Assembly (NCBI RefSeq): GCF_002224125.1
Contig: NZ_NCSM01000020.1
Location: forward strand, 1-64,000
DNA from: Streptomyces sp. NBS 14/10
GTDB taxonomy: Bacteria; Actinomycetota; Actinomycetes; Streptomycetales; Streptomycetaceae
Length of the DNA: 64,000 nucleotides
Direction: 5' to 3'
A program made the position numbers and the translations under genes. Below the pieces are notes generated by a model. The model was not told the origin of the DNA and ran no database searches. It saw nothing but the letters and a program-made list of their open reading frames with translations. Below are positions 18,921-26,712 of this stretch, one piece after another (positions within the stretch are counted from its first letter, which is position 1; every line of letters begins with the position of its first letter).

Positions 18921-19310
18921 GTGGCGCTGATCGCCCGCCGCCTCGCTGCTCTGACCGTCAGCGGCGCTCGGGACGTGAAACAGGGTGCCGTCCGCGCCAT
19001 CGTTCACCAGGCCGTCCACGACATCTGTGTCGCCCCTGAACTGCCGACGGACCCAGCCGCCGCGGACGGGCGCCGCGGCGTCGGCCAGCTCGCCGGCGAC
19101 GTCCTCGCCATCGGCGAGCTGATGCTCGAAGCCGCCCCCGGCTCCCTCTCCGAGGACCAGGCTGCCTCCCGCCTGGCCCTGCTGTGCGAGGAGATCGGCG
19201 AACCTTTCGACCGCGGACTGGCCGCCCGCCGCTTCGCCCTCACCGGGCCCGCCACGCCTCGAGGGGAACCGTCTTGCGACCCCGACTGGGCGCATCGCGC
19301 GCGCAAATAG
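18921..19310 (+). CDS. Hypothetical protein, possibly truncated
   Basis: The protein has 129 residues and is not recognised. It is helical and alanine-rich (QLAGDVLAIGELMLEAAPG, ASRLALLCEEIGEPFDRGL). The frame is closed by a stop just upstream, so the GTG at 18921 is the only likely start, yet no ribosome site precedes it. It may be the 3' part of a longer gene that lost its start. An antisense frame (18789-19295) is less protein-like. Confidence 0.35.
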   Translation: MALIARRLAALTVSGARDVKQGAVRAIVHQAVHDICVAPELPTDPAAADGRRGVGQLAGDVLAIGELMLEAAPGSLSEDQAASRLALLCEEIGEPFDRGLAARRFALTGPATPRGEPSCDPDWAHRARK

Positions 19311-19370
19311 ATGCCCAATGATTGCCTAATCAATTTCCATTCTGTGCCTAGCAAGGTGTAGTGTCGTGTT
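19311..19370 (+). promoter_or_regulatory. AT-rich promoter region of the HTH-polymerase-like gene
   Basis: The 60 bp before the ATG at 19371 are much more AT-rich than their surroundings and contain ATTGCCTAATCAAT, an imperfect palindrome, followed by a possible -35 TTGCCT. The downstream product has its own HTH and could bind here. No box was matched strictly. Confidence 0.35.
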
Positions 19371-20918
19371 ATGAGCGGTGAACAATTCGACAGCGTGGAA
19401 GCGTTGTTGGAAGAGGCGCGATTGACGGCGCGGATGCCGGAGCCGGCCGAGCGTCTGCGGCTGCGGCAGGCGGCCGGTCTCTCGCGCGCTCAGGTGGCGG
19501 CGGCGGTGGGTGTCGGTCGGCAGACGGTCGCCAACTGGGAGGACGGCAGTACTGACCCCCAACCGCCGGGGCGCTTTAAGTACCTGCGGCTACTGGAGGG
19601 CCTGGCCCAGATCCACCCCGCCGCCGCCCCGGCCCAAGGACCCGCCGAGACAGCCGCCCCGAGCGGCGCCCCGGCCGCAGGGTCCGCTGTTCCCGAGACC
19701 GCGTGGGCCCCCAACGGACTGGCCGTCCAAGGCGAGCCCGCCCCCTGTGTCCGCTGCGGCGTCGCGACGCCCTACAAGGCCACGGATGGCCGTTCCCTGC
19801 ACCCCGGCGCCATGTGCCAGCCCCCTGCTGCCACGCCTCAGGCTGCCGGCCGCTCCGCCCCGGCCACCACACCCTCACCCGGCCCGGCCGCGGTGCCGGT
19901 GCCCTCGCGGCCGCAGCGCCGGGCGAAGTCCGCGGCCCGCGCGCAGGCGGAGACCACCGGCTTCATCGGCCAGGCCGTGCACGAAGAGCTCGAGCGCGCC
20001 CAGGGCGACGCCGAGGCTGCGGTGAAGGCCCTGGTCAAGCGTGCCATCCCGGACGTCATGCGCCTGTTCGAGGAGACCCGTGCAACCGCCCGCTACACCT
20101 ACACCGCCTACCCCGCCCTGCCCGACATCCTCACGAAGCCCTCGAAGAAGGAGCCGGACCAGATCTGGGAGGCCCGCCCCAACTTCCACCACCCCCACTA
20201 CTCCCTCAAAAGCCCTGGGAGCATCGAGGTCACCGCACTGGACGTCAACGCCGCCTACCTCTCCGCCCTCAAGACCTGGCTCCCGATCGGGAAACTGGAA
20301 CACTCCACCGGCACGGACGGCGTGGACCCCAAACGCTCCGGAGTCCACCTGATCACCCCCGCCCCCTGGCACCACCCCCACCTCCCCGACCCCCTCGGCG
20401 ACCGCGACCAACCCGGCCCCCTATGGGTCACCAACGCCACCCTCCGCCTCCTGCTGCGCCTCTCCACGCCGAAATACGGCCTCCTCGACCCGCCGGTGGT
20501 GCACGAATCGTGGACGTCCGGCGCGACAGAGAATTTCCTGGACGCACTGCGGAAGACGCTCACCGCCGCACGGGAGACGGCCATCGCCGAGGACGACACC
20601 ATCACCCTCGAGTACATCAAGGCGATGTATTCGAAGTTCATCTCCACCATGGGCGAGTCGATCCACAACCGCGAAATCATGCGCCCGGACTGGATGCACA
20701 TCATCCACAGCCAGGCGTACGCCAACCTCTGGGGCAAGGCATACAAGGCCCACCAGGCCGGTCTGGACGTAATCGCCATGATGGGCACCGACGAGCTCCA
20801 CGTCACCGGCGACTGGCGGCAGGTCTTCCCCCAAGGACGAGGCGTCGCCCAGATGAAGATCAAACACAGCGACGCCAAGGCGTCCGGTGAGTACACCATC
20901 GGCACGGCGGCCCGCTGA
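19371..20918 (+). CDS. Tap-like protein: HTH plus protein-primed PolB-like domain
   Basis: The protein has 515 residues. The N-terminus carries an XRE-type HTH (LSRAQVAAAVGVGRQTVANW), then a CVRCG...GAMC possible zinc site in a Pro/Ala linker. From ~200 on it resembles protein-primed family B DNA polymerases: motif A DVNAAYLSAL (D291, Y296) followed by LPIGK, then LWVTNATLRLL, motif B-like KAMYSKFIS (Y420) and motif C-like MMGTDELHVTG (D474). Both metal-binding Asp positions are kept; the first Asp of the DTD triplet is Gly and the motif B Lys is not aligned, so activity is uncertain. The gene is coupled (TGATG) to a terminal-protein-like gene, the order of Tap-Tpg telomere operons in Streptomyces. 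No exonuclease domain is seen. Confidence 0.65.
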   Translation: MSGEQFDSVEALLEEARLTARMPEPAERLRLRQAAGLSRAQVAAAVGVGRQTVANWEDGSTDPQPPGRFKYLRLLEGLAQIHPAAAPAQGPAETAAPSGAPAAGSAVPETAWAPNGLAVQGEPAPCVRCGVATPYKATDGRSLHPGAMCQPPAATPQAAGRSAPATTPSPGPAAVPVPSRPQRRAKSAARAQAETTGFIGQAVHEELERAQGDAEAAVKALVKRAIPDVMRLFEETRATARYTYTAYPALPDILTKPSKKEPDQIWEARPNFHHPHYSLKSPGSIEVTALDVNAAYLSALKTWLPIGKLEHSTGTDGVDPKRSGVHLITPAPWHHPHLPDPLGDRDQPGPLWVTNATLRLLLRLSTPKYGLLDPPVVHESWTSGATENFLDALRKTLTAARETAIAEDDTITLEYIKAMYSKFISTMGESIHNREIMRPDWMHIIHSQAYANLWGKAYKAHQAGLDVIAMMGTDELHVTGDWRQVFPQGRGVAQMKIKHSDAKASGEYTIGTAAR

Positions 20919-21508
20919 TGGCCGGCACCAGCGGCCGGTGGAGGGACCTGGGCGCCTTCCGCGCCCGAGGCGTCCACGGGGGAGTGGCCCTGGCCGAAGA
21001 CATCGACCGAATGGTCACCGGCATCGAGTCCCCTGTCGACTCCGAGCGCGGTCTGGCCGCCCGCCTGCGCTACCTCACCGCCAGCGACGCCGGCTACGAA
21101 GCCATGGACCGCGCGGGCATCCACGTCAGACCCCGCACCCTCATCGCCTGGCTCGCCGGAGAACAGAACCCCAGCAAGGCCAACCTCACCCGACTGGACG
21201 CCGCGTACTGGGACCTGCGCCGCCGCAACGTCGCCGCCGACCTCAAACGCCGGCTCAACAACCGCGGCCGCGGAACCCGCATCGAGATCGACCCCGTCGA
21301 CCAGTCCCACGTCCAACACAGACACCAGCGCGACCTGCAGACCCGCAACATCAACGTACGCGGCGCCGTATGGGACCGCGCCGTCGACGCCTGGATCGCC
21401 GAAGACACGCAGGAACTCGAAGCCATCTGGGACGACATCATCCAAAGCACCCTCGGCACCGACTGGGACGCCTACACCCACGTCTCCTCCATCGGCTGGG
21501 CCGCCTGA
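20918..21508 (+). CDS. Tpg-like terminal protein candidate
   Basis: The protein has 196 residues. It has an HTH-like segment (AGIHVRPRTLIAWLAGEQ), an Arg-rich helix (YWDLRRRNVAADLKRRL), a strand GTRIEIDPVD and a helical acidic C-terminus ending in AYTHVSSIGWAA. Size, domain order and position right after the Tap/PolB-like gene match terminal proteins that cap and prime the 5' ends of linear Streptomyces replicons. The ATG overlaps the upstream TGA by one base. Proteins of this family are often named only as transcriptional regulators, so DNA-binding regulator is the alternative. The priming Tyr/Ser/Thr cannot be picked by eye. Confidence 0.6.
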   Translation: MAGTSGRWRDLGAFRARGVHGGVALAEDIDRMVTGIESPVDSERGLAARLRYLTASDAGYEAMDRAGIHVRPRTLIAWLAGEQNPSKANLTRLDAAYWDLRRRNVAADLKRRLNNRGRGTRIEIDPVDQSHVQHRHQRDLQTRNINVRGAVWDRAVDAWIAEDTQELEAIWDDIIQSTLGTDWDAYTHVSSIGWAA

Positions 21509-21694
21509 AAGCCCCCACACGAAGGGCCCGCAGGCACCGAAATTGACTCCGGGCCGAACGCCGTCGCCGTATCCCGAGCCGCGCGCAGCATGTGCACGCC
21601 CCCAGAGGCAAACGGCTACCGCTCGTGCAGCAAGCTGGCATCGGGCCCGCAGCAGATGGACGCACGCCGAGTCCGGCTGAGCCGAAGCACGATA

Positions 21695-21795
21695 GTTGTC
21701 ACATAGGCAGGCTTGTTGTCACCGGCGGGGTCGGGGGCCATGGTCGGTGCTGTGCCGAGCCACGATAGCTGGCACCCGGCCACGCTGGTTGGCAT
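21695..21795 (+). repeat. Paired octamer repeats upstream of the APH-RAMA gene
   Basis: GTTGTCAC occurs at 21695-21702 and 21715-21722; variants GCTGGCAC (21768-21775) and GTTGGCAT (21788-21795) follow. Within each pair the copies start exactly 20 bp apart, two helical turns. Each pair begins with CACGATAG, so the two blocks look like diverged tandem copies 73 bp apart. They end 37 bp before the chosen ATG, suggesting regulator binding sites. Confidence 0.5.
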
Positions 21796-21832
21796 CGCCC
21801 TCGCTCATCTATGCCAAGATTCGAGGGTGGAG

Positions 21833-22786
21833 ATGACCGACGTCACGCGTGCGATCGCGGCTGCGACTTCGGTCGCCGCAGCGCTCGACCTGCCAGCCAA
21901 CGGCGCAGTCGTTCTCCACAACTCGAACAAGCTGGCACTGCGGCTGACGCCATGCGACGTCCTTGCCCGGGTCGCCCCTGTGGGACAAGAGGTTGCACAG
22001 TTCGAAGTCGAGCTCGCTCAGCGGCTCGCCGAGGTCGGATGCCCGGTGTGTCCTTTGGAGCCTCGGGTGGACCCGCGTGTGTACACGCGCGATGGCTTCG
22101 CAGTGACGCTGTGGACCTACTACGAGCCCGTGACACCTCACACCTCACCAGTCGACTACGCCAAGGCGCTGGAGCAGCTGCACGCCGGCATGCGCAAGGC
22201 CGATGTACCGAGCCCGAGGTTCACGGACCGGATCACGGAGGCGGAAGAAGTTGTCGCCGACCCGGACCGCTCGCCGGAGCTCGCCGACGCGGACCGCGTG
22301 TTCCTCAGCGGCAGGCTGGCAAGCCTGCGACGAGCGATCGACGACCGCGGCGCCGTGGAGCAGCTGCTCCACGGCGAGCCGCATCCAGGCAATGTGCTCG
22401 GCTTCCCCACTCCGACACCGCAAGACACCCCGCAGCCCGACCAGACCCCTGTCCCACAGCCACGCGCCAACCCAGCCCCACGCAAGACCGCCCGCCGCCG
22501 TACAGACGTGGCGAAGATGCTCGACGCCCGCATCCTCACAGCCGGAACCCGCATAGTCCTCACCCACCGCTCCATCGACCACTGGGCAACGATCAACGAT
22601 GACGGTGGCGTTGTGCTCAACGCCACCGGAGGAACACCCTACGGACGAGTGGACGAAGCCGGCGCCGTCGTCCGGGGCACCAAAACCTGCCAGGGCATGA
22701 AGGAATGGCACATCGAGGACGAGACAGGCACGCGACTCAGCCTGCGCACCCTGCGAGACCAGGCAGTAGCGGCTGGCCTCATGTAG
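21833..22786 (+). CDS. Phosphotransferase-like domain fused to RAMA domain
   Basis: The protein has 317 residues. Residues 1-190 resemble aminoglycoside/choline phosphotransferases: an N-lobe (NKLALRLTPCDVLARV), a hinge region (TLWTYYEPV) and a catalytic-loop-like HGEPHPGNVL in which the usual HGDxHxxN Asp is Glu. Immediately after this loop the kinase fold stops: the expected C-terminal D-x-D/E metal motif is missing and a Pro-rich linker follows. The last ~90 residues (LTAGTRIVLTHRS...GGVVLNATGG...GMKEWHIEDE) look like a RAMA domain, usually attached to restriction-modification or modified-base recognition proteins. The ATG at 21833 has GAGGG five bases upstream. The kinase is probably inactive; two Mrr-type genes follow. 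Confidence 0.6.
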   Translation: MTDVTRAIAAATSVAAALDLPANGAVVLHNSNKLALRLTPCDVLARVAPVGQEVAQFEVELAQRLAEVGCPVCPLEPRVDPRVYTRDGFAVTLWTYYEPVTPHTSPVDYAKALEQLHAGMRKADVPSPRFTDRITEAEEVVADPDRSPELADADRVFLSGRLASLRRAIDDRGAVEQLLHGEPHPGNVLGFPTPTPQDTPQPDQTPVPQPRANPAPRKTARRRTDVAKMLDARILTAGTRIVLTHRSIDHWATINDDGGVVLNATGGTPYGRVDEAGAVVRGTKTCQGMKEWHIEDETGTRLSLRTLRDQAVAAGLM

Positions 22787-23150
22787 AGCAGCGACGCCCC
22801 ATACACGCGAATCGAACACGGCCCTGTTTTCGCCATTCGCGACTAATACTCGATGACGGCTGGTGACGCTGTTCTTGCAGCTCGGAGCAACGACAGGGAC
22901 CCAAGGGTGTGCGTTTCCGATCTTCATGTGAGGCCGAAGTGCCGACCACGAATTTCTCAACCAATGGTCAAGGTGCCTAACCGACAAGAATCGAACGGGA
23001 CGCTGCTTGTCCAGCAAACGATGGCCTGTTCGTGCTTCACATACACCGCATTCCTTGATCATCCAGCGGTCTTTGTCAGTGCCCGTTGCTACACCAACTC
23101 CCAAGGAACTGTGCCGCGCCCAGCGGCCACCCAGGGGAGAGGAAAGCAAC
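22787..23150. other. Less GC-rich gap before the Mrr operon
   Basis: About 360 bp, visibly richer in A/T than its surroundings, with no convincing reading frame. It probably holds the promoter of the 23151-24788 gene group. It ends in a purine-rich ribosome site (GGGGAGAGGAAAG) before the ATG at 23151. Confidence 0.45.
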
Positions 23151-23351
23151 ATGCCACCGCAGGGATACCACGTAGTCCGCAGCCACATACGGCGCAACCC
23201 GCGCCCTGCCGCGAAGAAGATGAGCGGCTGGATGATCGCCGCACTGATCGCGGGAGTCTGGCTATGGGGCCAGGCCTTCGGCTTCGGCGAAGCCAAGTCC
23301 GATGAACCGCCTTCACCCAAGCCCTCGGTGTCCGCCCCGGCGGCACCCTGA
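23151..23351 (+). CDS. Small single-pass membrane protein
   Basis: The protein has 66 residues. A basic N-terminus is followed by one membrane segment (GWMIAALIAGVWLWGQAFGF) and a Pro/Ser/Ala-rich tail (PPSPKPSVSAPAAP). The ATG at 23151 is preceded by GAGAGGAAAG. Its TGA overlaps the ATG of the Mrr-type nuclease gene by one base, so it is the first gene of that operon. The function is unknown; it may help place the nucleases at the membrane. Confidence 0.6.
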   Translation: MPPQGYHVVRSHIRRNPRPAAKKMSGWMIAALIAGVWLWGQAFGFGEAKSDEPPSPKPSVSAPAAP

Positions 23352-24031
23352 TGGCCCGGCGCCGGCTACGACTGCGCAAGCCTCGCGGCACCGGCGAGCA
23401 CATCGCGGCCACAATCGTCGCTCTGGCCGCGGTGACCTTGTTGTTCCAGATGGCTCTCGCGGCACAGAGCGCGGTGGCCCGAGGATGGCCGTTCCTCCTC
23501 GTCCTGACCGCCGGTGGCCTCATCTACGGGCTGTGGCGGCTGCTCCGCTCAGCCCGAGCACAGCGGGCTCGGTCCGACATGCTGGCACGATTGCGGATCA
23601 CGCTGGCCGATATCGACGCCATGAACGACAAGGAGTTCGAGGTCGCACTGCGGGACCTGCTCATCCGTGACGGCTGGCCGGCTCGGAGGGTAGGCGGTGG
23701 CGGAGATCAGGCCGCCGACGTCATCGGCGACCACCCGCAGCGCGGTCGGATCGTCGTGCAGGCCAAGCACACCCGCGTCGGCGGGAAGGTGGGGTCAGCG
23801 GTGATGTACGCGGTGAAAGGGACGGCAGGGCCGGTCCATAAGGCCGATCACGCTGTCGTCGTCACCAACGGGGCCTTCACCCGGGATGCCATGGCGTGGG
23901 GTGACCGGCACGGTGTCCACTGGGTCGACCGAAAGAAGCTCCAGCGCTGGGCCGAGAGTGGCGCCACCCTGCACGAACTTCTCGGAGTGTCCGCGCGCTC
24001 CCGCCCGAGCCGGTTCAAGCGCGCTGCCTGA
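23351..24031 (+). CDS. Membrane-anchored Mrr-type restriction endonuclease
   Basis: The protein has 226 residues. Two N-terminal membrane helices (about 18-38 and 46-65) precede an Mrr catalytic domain. Glu in FEVALRDLL, Asp in GDQAADVIGD and Lys in IVVQAKHT fit the PD-(D/E)xK pattern of restriction-endonuclease-like enzymes. Soluble Mrr proteins cut methylated foreign DNA; a membrane tether suggests action at DNA entry, which is inference. The start ATG overlaps the previous stop (TGATG). A second, diverged copy follows after 43 bp. Confidence 0.75.
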   Translation: MARRRLRLRKPRGTGEHIAATIVALAAVTLLFQMALAAQSAVARGWPFLLVLTAGGLIYGLWRLLRSARAQRARSDMLARLRITLADIDAMNDKEFEVALRDLLIRDGWPARRVGGGGDQAADVIGDHPQRGRIVVQAKHTRVGGKVGSAVMYAVKGTAGPVHKADHAVVVTNGAFTRDAMAWGDRHGVHWVDRKKLQRWAESGATLHELLGVSARSRPSRFKRAA

Positions 24032-24074
24032 CCAGCAGGGTCCCGGATCATCATCCATCACGTCTGGAGGTGTG

Positions 24075-24788
24075 GTGTTCGACGAAGACGGGTCGCTCGA
24101 CCCGACTCTGAAGTTCCTGCTCTACGCGGTCCTCACGCTGGCCGCGGGCAAGATGCTCTGGGAATGGCTCACCGAGGACGTCACCCGGTGGATCACCGTT
24201 GACCTGTGGGGCCCGATAGCCGACCACCCGTGGTGGACCGGCCTCATCGCAGCCAGCGGACTGCTCGTGCTCCTGCTGCTCGGCAAGCTCCTGTCATTCC
24301 TGCTCGAGGCCGGCATCTACGTCGGTCCGGACGACACGTTCGCCGATCTGTCCGACAATTCAGCCGACCCGGATGTGCTGACGTTCAAGATGAAGCAGCT
24401 GTCCGCGATGAGTGCGACGGGCTTCGAGCAGGCATGCGCCGATCTTCTGGCCCGTGACGGATTCCGGAGTCCGCGGCGGGTCGGCGGCGCCGGGGACCTC
24501 GGCGTGGACGTCACCGCCCGCGATGACGAAGACCGTCTCCTGATACTGCAGTGCAAGCAGTACCAGAACCCAGTCGGATCAGGCCACGTGCAGAAATTCA
24601 ACGGGACAGCCCGCCTGCACCACGGAGCCGACCTCCCCATCATGATCGCGCTCAACAGCTTCACCCAGCCGGCAACCGACTTCGCCCAGCACCACCAGCT
24701 CATCCTCATGGGCCGCCCGGAACTCAAGAGATGGGCCCATGGCCAGCACCTCTACGACGTCCTCGGCATCCAGAGCACGACACCGTGA
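24075..24788 (+). CDS. Second membrane-anchored Mrr-type endonuclease
   Basis: The protein has about 237 residues. An N-terminal helix (FLLYAVLTLAAGKMLWEWL) and a strong membrane segment (LIAASGLLVLLLLGKLLSFLL) precede the Mrr domain: Glu in TGFEQACADLL, Asp in GDLGVDVTAR and Lys in LILQCKQY. The GTG at 24075 has GGAGG four bases upstream; another GTG lies at 24072. It shares layout but only limited identity with the preceding nuclease, so the pair may be an old duplication or a heteromeric enzyme. All catalytic residues are present. Confidence 0.75.
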   Translation: MFDEDGSLDPTLKFLLYAVLTLAAGKMLWEWLTEDVTRWITVDLWGPIADHPWWTGLIAASGLLVLLLLGKLLSFLLEAGIYVGPDDTFADLSDNSADPDVLTFKMKQLSAMSATGFEQACADLLARDGFRSPRRVGGAGDLGVDVTARDDEDRLLILQCKQYQNPVGSGHVQKFNGTARLHHGADLPIMIALNSFTQPATDFAQHHQLILMGRPELKRWAHGQHLYDVLGIQSTTP

Positions 24789-24926
24789 TGGCAGTTCGAC
24801 CGCCATCCTGCAGCCGCCTCCGCGACAGCGGTGCACACCGTCCGACCCGTTGACTGCCTCGCGCCGTGCAGGGTGCTACGAGCTGCAGGAGCTCCCAGCC
24901 CAACCCCACCCGAAAGGTAGGACCCC

Positions 24927-25161
24927 ATGACGACCGCGCCCGCCACCTACTGGGAGCGGCTCTGGTCCGACGGCCGCCGGTACCGCCAGGTCACCGGCGC
25001 CGAAACCACGCTCCTGGCCAATCATCTCGGCCCTGGCGGCAGACGCCCGGGCCCTCGACATCGGTAGCGGCGACGGCGCCCTCACCCGTCACCTCCACCA
25101 CCAACTCGGCTACCGCACCACCGGCTGCACGGAGCCGGACCCAGAACGGGGCAGACGATGA
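24927..25161 (+). pseudogene. Frameshifted SAM-methyltransferase N-terminus
   Basis: From the ATG at 24927 the frame reads TYWERLWSDGRRYRQVTG and ends at a TAG. A different frame of the same stretch continues with ARALDIGSGDGALTRHLHH, the SAM-binding motif I, to a TGA at 25159-25161. A frameshift near 25040 splits the two parts, and everything beyond motif I is missing. It is a truncated methyltransferase gene. Confidence 0.65.
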
Positions 25162-25283
25162 ACCGGCCCACACACCAAGCGACGACTCGTCATCGCCTGA
25201 CCGACGCAGCGTTGCGTATGATCCCGCTGCTCGAGGCTGGTCGCTACGTCGCTGGGCCTGGGAGGACTGATCCTCATAGCACG

Positions 25284-25316
25284 GCGCCCCGCTCTCCTAC
25301 TGGGAGGGCGGGGCGC
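25284..25316 (-). terminator. Stem-loop between converging transcripts
   Basis: GCGCCCCGC (25284-25292) pairs perfectly with GCGGGGCGC (25308-25316), with further CTCC/GGAG pairing inside. It lies 15 bp beyond the stop of the minus-strand lipoprotein gene. There is no long U-tract, as is common for Streptomyces terminators. Confidence 0.65.
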
Positions 25317-25330
25317 TTCGTCGTCTGGGA

Positions 25331-25951
25331 CTACTTGGGCAACTTCACGGTGAACCCGCTGCCGTCGATGTAGTTGAGTACTCCGCCGCGTTCTGGCACG
25401 TCCAGGATGAGCTTCCCGGTCACCGCCTGCCCCGGCTTGTACTTCGTGTCCAGTTGGGGACCTTCAGGGATGTTGAGGGTGGTGGCGTCCTGGGCTGCGG
25501 TGTCCGCGTCCTCCCACTCGATCAAGCCGTAGGTCAGGAGGTGGGCCTGGTTCTGCCCAGTGTTCTTGAGGGTGATCCCGAGGCGCACGTACTGGCCCTC
25601 GGCGGGGCTGGTGGTGTCGTCCTCCGCCGACTGGCCAACGTACTTGACCTCGTTGACGGTCACCCTGAATGTCGTCTTCTTCTCCGTGTAGGAGTCGGTG
25701 AAGGTGAACGTGGCGCTGTTGCCGACACCGAGGGGCTGCTTGGACGTCTCCTTCGCGGGCTTGCCGTCCCCCGCCTTAGCCTTCGACTCCTCTGCCTGGC
25801 AGCGCTTCAGCCACTCCATGTGCGTGATCTTCGAGCTGGAGCAGGCGAGTTCCGACTGCGGCGTAGCGGCGGCCTTCGCCTCCCCGCTGCTGCATGCGGT
25901 GAGCGGCAGCGCCGCGGCCAGGATCACGGCCGCGATGATGCGTATACGCAT
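25331..25951 (-). CDS. Lipoprotein with DUF4352-type Ig-like domain
   Basis: The protein has about 206 residues. A signal peptide (RIIAAVILAAALPLT) ends in the lipobox LTACSS, so it is probably lipidated at that Cys and exposed on the outer membrane face. The mature part carries a DUF4352-like beta sandwich: ATFTFTDSYTEKKTTFRVTV, then YVRLGITLKNTGQN and GKLILDVPERG. The ATG at 25951 has a G-rich ribosome site; a longer frame to 26035 adds only unrelated residues. It neighbours a second cell-surface gene that is broken by a stop codon. The ligand is unknown. Confidence 0.75.
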   Translation of the reverse strand: MRIRIIAAVILAAALPLTACSSGEAKAAATPQSELACSSSKITHMEWLKRCQAEESKAKAGDGKPAKETSKQPLGVGNSATFTFTDSYTEKKTTFRVTVNEVKYVGQSAEDDTTSPAEGQYVRLGITLKNTGQNQAHLLTYGLIEWEDADTAAQDATTLNIPEGPQLDTKYKPGQAVTGKLILDVPERGGVLNYIDGSGFTVKLPK

Positions 25952-25995
25952 CGATCCCCCCAGATGTGTGTGATGAGAGAAGCGACCCGGGCTGG

Positions 25996-26712
25996 TCACT
26001 TGTAGAACTCGGCGACGCCGCCGTGGTGCGAGCATGCGCCCTGATGGTGGGCGGCGTAGGACAGGCTGCCGTCTCGGCAGAGGGCTGTTGCTCCATTGCT
26101 CGCGCCACCGGAGGAAGTACCGCCCCCGGAGCTGGACGACGAGGATCTGCCGGATGATGAGCCGCTGCCGCTGCCGCTGCCGCTGCTGGTCGATGAGTCG
26201 TCCGTGTCGCTCGCCCCATCAGTGGAGGCGTCGGCGCGGTACGAGCAGGGCTCGTCATTCTTCACCACGTTGAAGGTGATCGTGCGCTCGGCGCTGAAGC
26301 GGCCAGGCTTCGGGCTCTGGGAGCAAACCTGCCAGTTGCGGTCTCACATCTGAAACCGGTCGAGCCCAGACAGGTCATGGCTCTTGAGCCGGTAGAAGCC
26401 CAGTTCTTGGGCTGCGTCCTGCGCGTCCTGGAGGCCCTGGCCGGTGAAATCGGGCAGGGACACCTTCACTGTGGTCGGCGTGGCGCTCTTCGCGACTGCC
26501 GGAGTAGGCGAAGGGCTGCGCGAGGCGCTGTGCGTTGCGGCAGGCGAGCTGCTCTTCGCTGCGGCGGCCGGCTTGTCGTCCTGCGCTTTGTCGCCGTCGT
26601 CGAGTGCGGCACCGATGCCGCCGATCACAACTAACGCCAGCAGGCCGAGACATCCGCAGCCGAGCGCCGCCTTCTTCTTGTCTCGTCTGTCGCCCGAGGC
26701 AGGCTGACTCAT
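25996..26712 (-). pseudogene. PASTA-DUF3761 membrane protein with in-frame TGA
   Basis: From the ATG at 26712 the frame encodes a short cytosolic basic part, one membrane helix (GCLGLLALVVIGGIGAAL), a Ser/Pro/Ala linker and the first half of a PASTA domain (VSLPDFTGQGLQDAQ). A TGA at 26344-26346 interrupts it. The same frame resumes with NWQVCSQSPKPGRF...ITFNVVK, the second half of the PASTA fold, then a Ser/Gly-rich linker and a DUF3761-like end (LCRDGSLSYAAHHQGACSHH). One base change would restore a ~238-residue protein, so this is a fresh nonsense mutation, a sequencing error or readthrough. Surface or cell-wall binding is the likely original role. Confidence 0.7.

Noticed and set aside
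18789..19295. Minus-strand 168-codon frame
   Set aside because: It overlaps a slightly more protein-like plus-strand frame, has no ribosome site and no family signature.
22800..23000. AATCGAA-type strings resembling tRNA T-arms
   Set aside because: No cloverleaf or acceptor stem could be formed around them.
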